Shown here one piece after another: positions 5,862 to 6,698 of a DNA stretch of 6,698 bases (position 1 is the stretch's first letter; each line of letters starts with the position of its first letter). The stretch is from an uncultured Clostridia bacterium (GTDB lineage Bacteria; Bacillota; Clostridia; Oscillospirales; Ruminococcaceae), in NCBI GenBank assembly GCA_945947715.1, contig CAMEYZ010000122.1:1-6698 (forward strand), read 5' to 3'. Made by a program: the position numbers and the translations under genes. The notes under the pieces are model-generated. The model did not search any database and was not told where the DNA came from. It saw only the letters and a list, made by a program, of their open reading frames with translations.

Positions 5862-5866
5862 TTTTC
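5835..5866 (+). terminator. Probable intrinsic terminator of mscS, formed by the CIRCE repeat
   Basis: As RNA the CIRCE arms extend by two more pairs: TTAGCACTCTT (5835-5845) pairs with AAGAGTGCTAA (5851-5861) around the five-base loop CATGC, followed by TTTTC. An 11-pair stem with a short U-run 28 bases after the mscS stop can serve as a terminator, though the stem is only moderately GC-rich and the U-run is short. Confidence 0.5.
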
Positions 5867-5891
5867 ATCTCATTTTCACAGTAACGTAATT

Positions 5892-5920
5892 TTTTCACCA
5901 TATAAGGGCATTATTATATA
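5892..5920 (+). promoter_or_regulatory. Tentative hsp20 promoter
   Basis: TTTTCA (5892-5897), a 17-base spacer and TATATA (5915-5920), overlapping TATTAT at 5912-5917, are the best sigma-A-like pair between CIRCE and hsp20. Both hexamers match the consensus at only four of six positions. If correct, transcription starts near 5927 with a leader of about 90 bases and CIRCE lies upstream of the promoter. Confidence 0.3.
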
Positions 5921-5949
5921 GACATAAAGAAAAAGAAAGGGTGTTACCG

Positions 5950-5994
5950 ATGGAGAACATATCATCAGAAGCACAACTTACAGCAACAAAATAA
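5950..5994 (+). CDS. Possible 14-codon leader reading frame upstream of hsp20
   Basis: An ATG at 5950 with AAAGGG about nine bases upstream opens a frame encoding MENISSEAQLTATK, ended by TAA and followed 22 bases later by the hsp20 ATG. I recognise no family. A frame this short is easily due to chance. Its only support is the purine-rich site before it and its position in the hsp20 leader. Confidence 0.2.
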   Translation: MENISSEAQLTATK

Positions 5995-6016
5995 TTAAAA
6001 TGTTGGAGGAATCATT

Positions 6017-6427
6017 ATGTTTGGACTTACACCTTATGAAAGACAATTTTTCGCACCGTTCTTCGGAGACTTTGAAAAGGCTTCAAATTCTCCCGGACTC
6101 CCCGGCTTCAAGACCGACATCAAGGACACCGGCGACAACTACGTTATCGAGGCCGAGCTTCCGGGATTTAGAAAAGAGGACATCAAGATCGACATCAACG
6201 GCGACAGCATGACTATCTGCGCAGAAAACACCAAAACCACCGAGGAAAAGGACGACAGCAGCTATATTCGCCGTGAGCGCACCTTCGGCTCTGTGGCACG
6301 CACCTTCGATATCAGCGAGATACGCTCCGCAGACATCACAGCTGCTTTTGAGAACGGTATTCTTACCCTTACCCTTCCCAAGAAGCAGGCTTCAGCTCCC
6401 GCTAACCGCAGACTTGAGATCAAGTGA
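6017..6427 (+). CDS. Small heat-shock protein, Hsp20/alpha-crystallin family (first copy)
   Basis: Small heat-shock proteins are ATP-independent cytoplasmic holdases that form oligomers and keep unfolding proteins soluble. The 136-residue protein has a short Phe-rich N-terminal arm (1-30, with FFAPFFGDF), an alpha-crystallin domain (about 32-122) opening with TDIKDTGDNYVIEAELPGF and closing with the family motif A-x-x-x-G-I-L in AFENGILTLTLPK (110-122), and a short tail ending in RRLEIK, which carries the L-x-I type anchoring motif. GGAGG at 6005-6009 precedes the ATG. The CIRCE element upstream implies HrcA control. A second, closely similar copy starts 49 bases after the stop with no terminator between, so the two probably share a transcript. 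Confidence 0.95.
   Translation: MFGLTPYERQFFAPFFGDFEKASNSPGLPGFKTDIKDTGDNYVIEAELPGFRKEDIKIDINGDSMTICAENTKTTEEKDDSSYIRRERTFGSVARTFDISEIRSADITAAFENGILTLTLPKKQASAPANRRLEIK
6176..6205 (+). repeat. 30-base segment shared exactly by the two hsp20 genes (copy 1)
   Basis: These ten codons, encoding EDIKIDINGD, are identical at every base to 6636-6665, 460 bases downstream, although flanking codons differ even where amino acids agree. They belong to a tandem gene duplication with a 460-base period. Confidence 0.9.
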
Positions 6428-6476
6428 CCTCATCTACGACAAAATAGATATTCATAATTTTTAAGGAGGAATTTAT

Positions 6477-6698
6477 ATGTTTGGACTTATGCCTTATGAG
6501 AAAAAGTTTTTCGATCCGTTCTTCGGTGACTTTGACAAAGCATTTAATTCGTCCGCACTGCCCGGCTTCAAAACCGACGTAAAGGATACGGGCGACAGCT
6601 ACATCATTGAATCCGAGCTTCCCGGCTTCAAAAAGGAGGACATCAAGATCGACATCAACGGCGACGTAATGACCATCTCAGCGGAAACCACCCGCACC
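6477..6698 (+). CDS. Small heat-shock protein, Hsp20 family (second copy, 3' end outside window)
   Basis: The first 74 codons are present and open to the window edge. The start MFGLMPYEKKFFDPFFGDF mirrors the first copy, and the two proteins agree at 57 of the 74 residues (77%) with no gaps. The visible part covers the N-terminal arm and the first half of the alpha-crystallin domain (TDVKDTGDSYIIESELPGF). The closing A-x-x-x-G-x-L motif would lie beyond the edge. AAGGAGGA at 6463-6470 precedes the ATG. It lies 49 bases after the first copy with no promoter or terminator seen between, so co-transcription under the same CIRCE is likely. Differences concentrate in the N-terminal arm, the region that usually tunes oligomer size and client choice in this family. 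Confidence 0.93.
   Translation, partial: MFGLMPYEKKFFDPFFGDFDKAFNSSALPGFKTDVKDTGDSYIIESELPGFKKEDIKIDINGDVMTISAETTRT
6636..6665 (+). repeat. 30-base segment shared exactly by the two hsp20 genes (copy 2)
   Basis: Identical to 6176-6205, where the matching codons of the first copy lie. The codons just outside the segment (AAG versus AAA before, GTA versus AGC after) differ. Confidence 0.9.

Noticed and set aside
5927..6016. RNA thermometer in the hsp20 leader
   Set aside because: No run of U residues or other clear complement to the GGAGG site is visible in the leader, so neither a fourU nor a ROSE-type element can be supported.
6000..6212. Overlapping 70-codon frame starting at 6000
   Set aside because: It is out of frame with hsp20 and covers the hsp20 ribosome site; the hsp20 frame explains the sequence.

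Overview
The window looks like a chromosomal housekeeping segment from a low-to-mid GC, Gram-positive anaerobe of the Clostridia. The Ruminococcaceae/Oscillospirales are my best guess. Supporting signs are the rimP-nusA-ylxR gene order, strong AGGAGG-type ribosome sites, sigma-A-type promoters, intrinsic terminators, an HrcA/CIRCE operator and sodium-pumping decarboxylase membrane subunits. The genus is inferred from gene style only, because there is no rRNA or other marker gene here.

Layout. Minus strand, left part: the operon rimP (1684-1181), nusA (1133-24) and the first nine codons of a ylxR-like gene (27-1, overlapping nusA by ATGA). This is the classic translation/transcription operon that normally continues into infB and rbfA. 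It has two candidate promoters (1757-1785 and 1828-1856) and a leader hairpin just before the rimP ribosome site that could act as an attenuator. Upstream on the same strand is mnmA (3025-1943), a tRNA 2-thiouridylase. Upstream of that is a two-gene unit, oadG-like (4701-4327) and oadB/gcdB-like (4291-3101), driven by a good promoter at 4782-4810 and closed by a strong terminator at 3044-3081. These two genes encode the small gamma and the ion-conducting beta subunits of a biotin-dependent, sodium-exporting decarboxylase. No alpha (carboxyltransferase) subunit or biotin carrier lies in the window.

Plus strand, right part: mscS (4991-5806), a small-conductance mechanosensitive channel divergent from oadG, followed by a perfect CIRCE operator (5835-5861) and two tandem hsp20 genes (6017-6427, and 6477 to beyond the window end). 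The CIRCE inverted repeat also has the form of an intrinsic terminator for mscS. The two small heat-shock proteins are about 77% identical over the 74 residues that can be compared, so they are a recent duplication and probably one heat-inducible operon under HrcA.

For rimP, oadG and mscS the longest reading frame starts at a non-ATG codon without a good ribosome site. An internal ATG preceded by a ribosome site is the better start in each case (strong for rimP and mscS, acceptable for oadG). I see no mobile element, CRISPR array, tRNA or rRNA gene, and no convincing novel multi-gene system. The points most worth a second look are regulatory: the rimP leader hairpin, the CIRCE that doubles as a terminator with an extra half-site beside it, and the terminator crowding the mnmA start. 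The missing decarboxylase alpha subunit is also notable.
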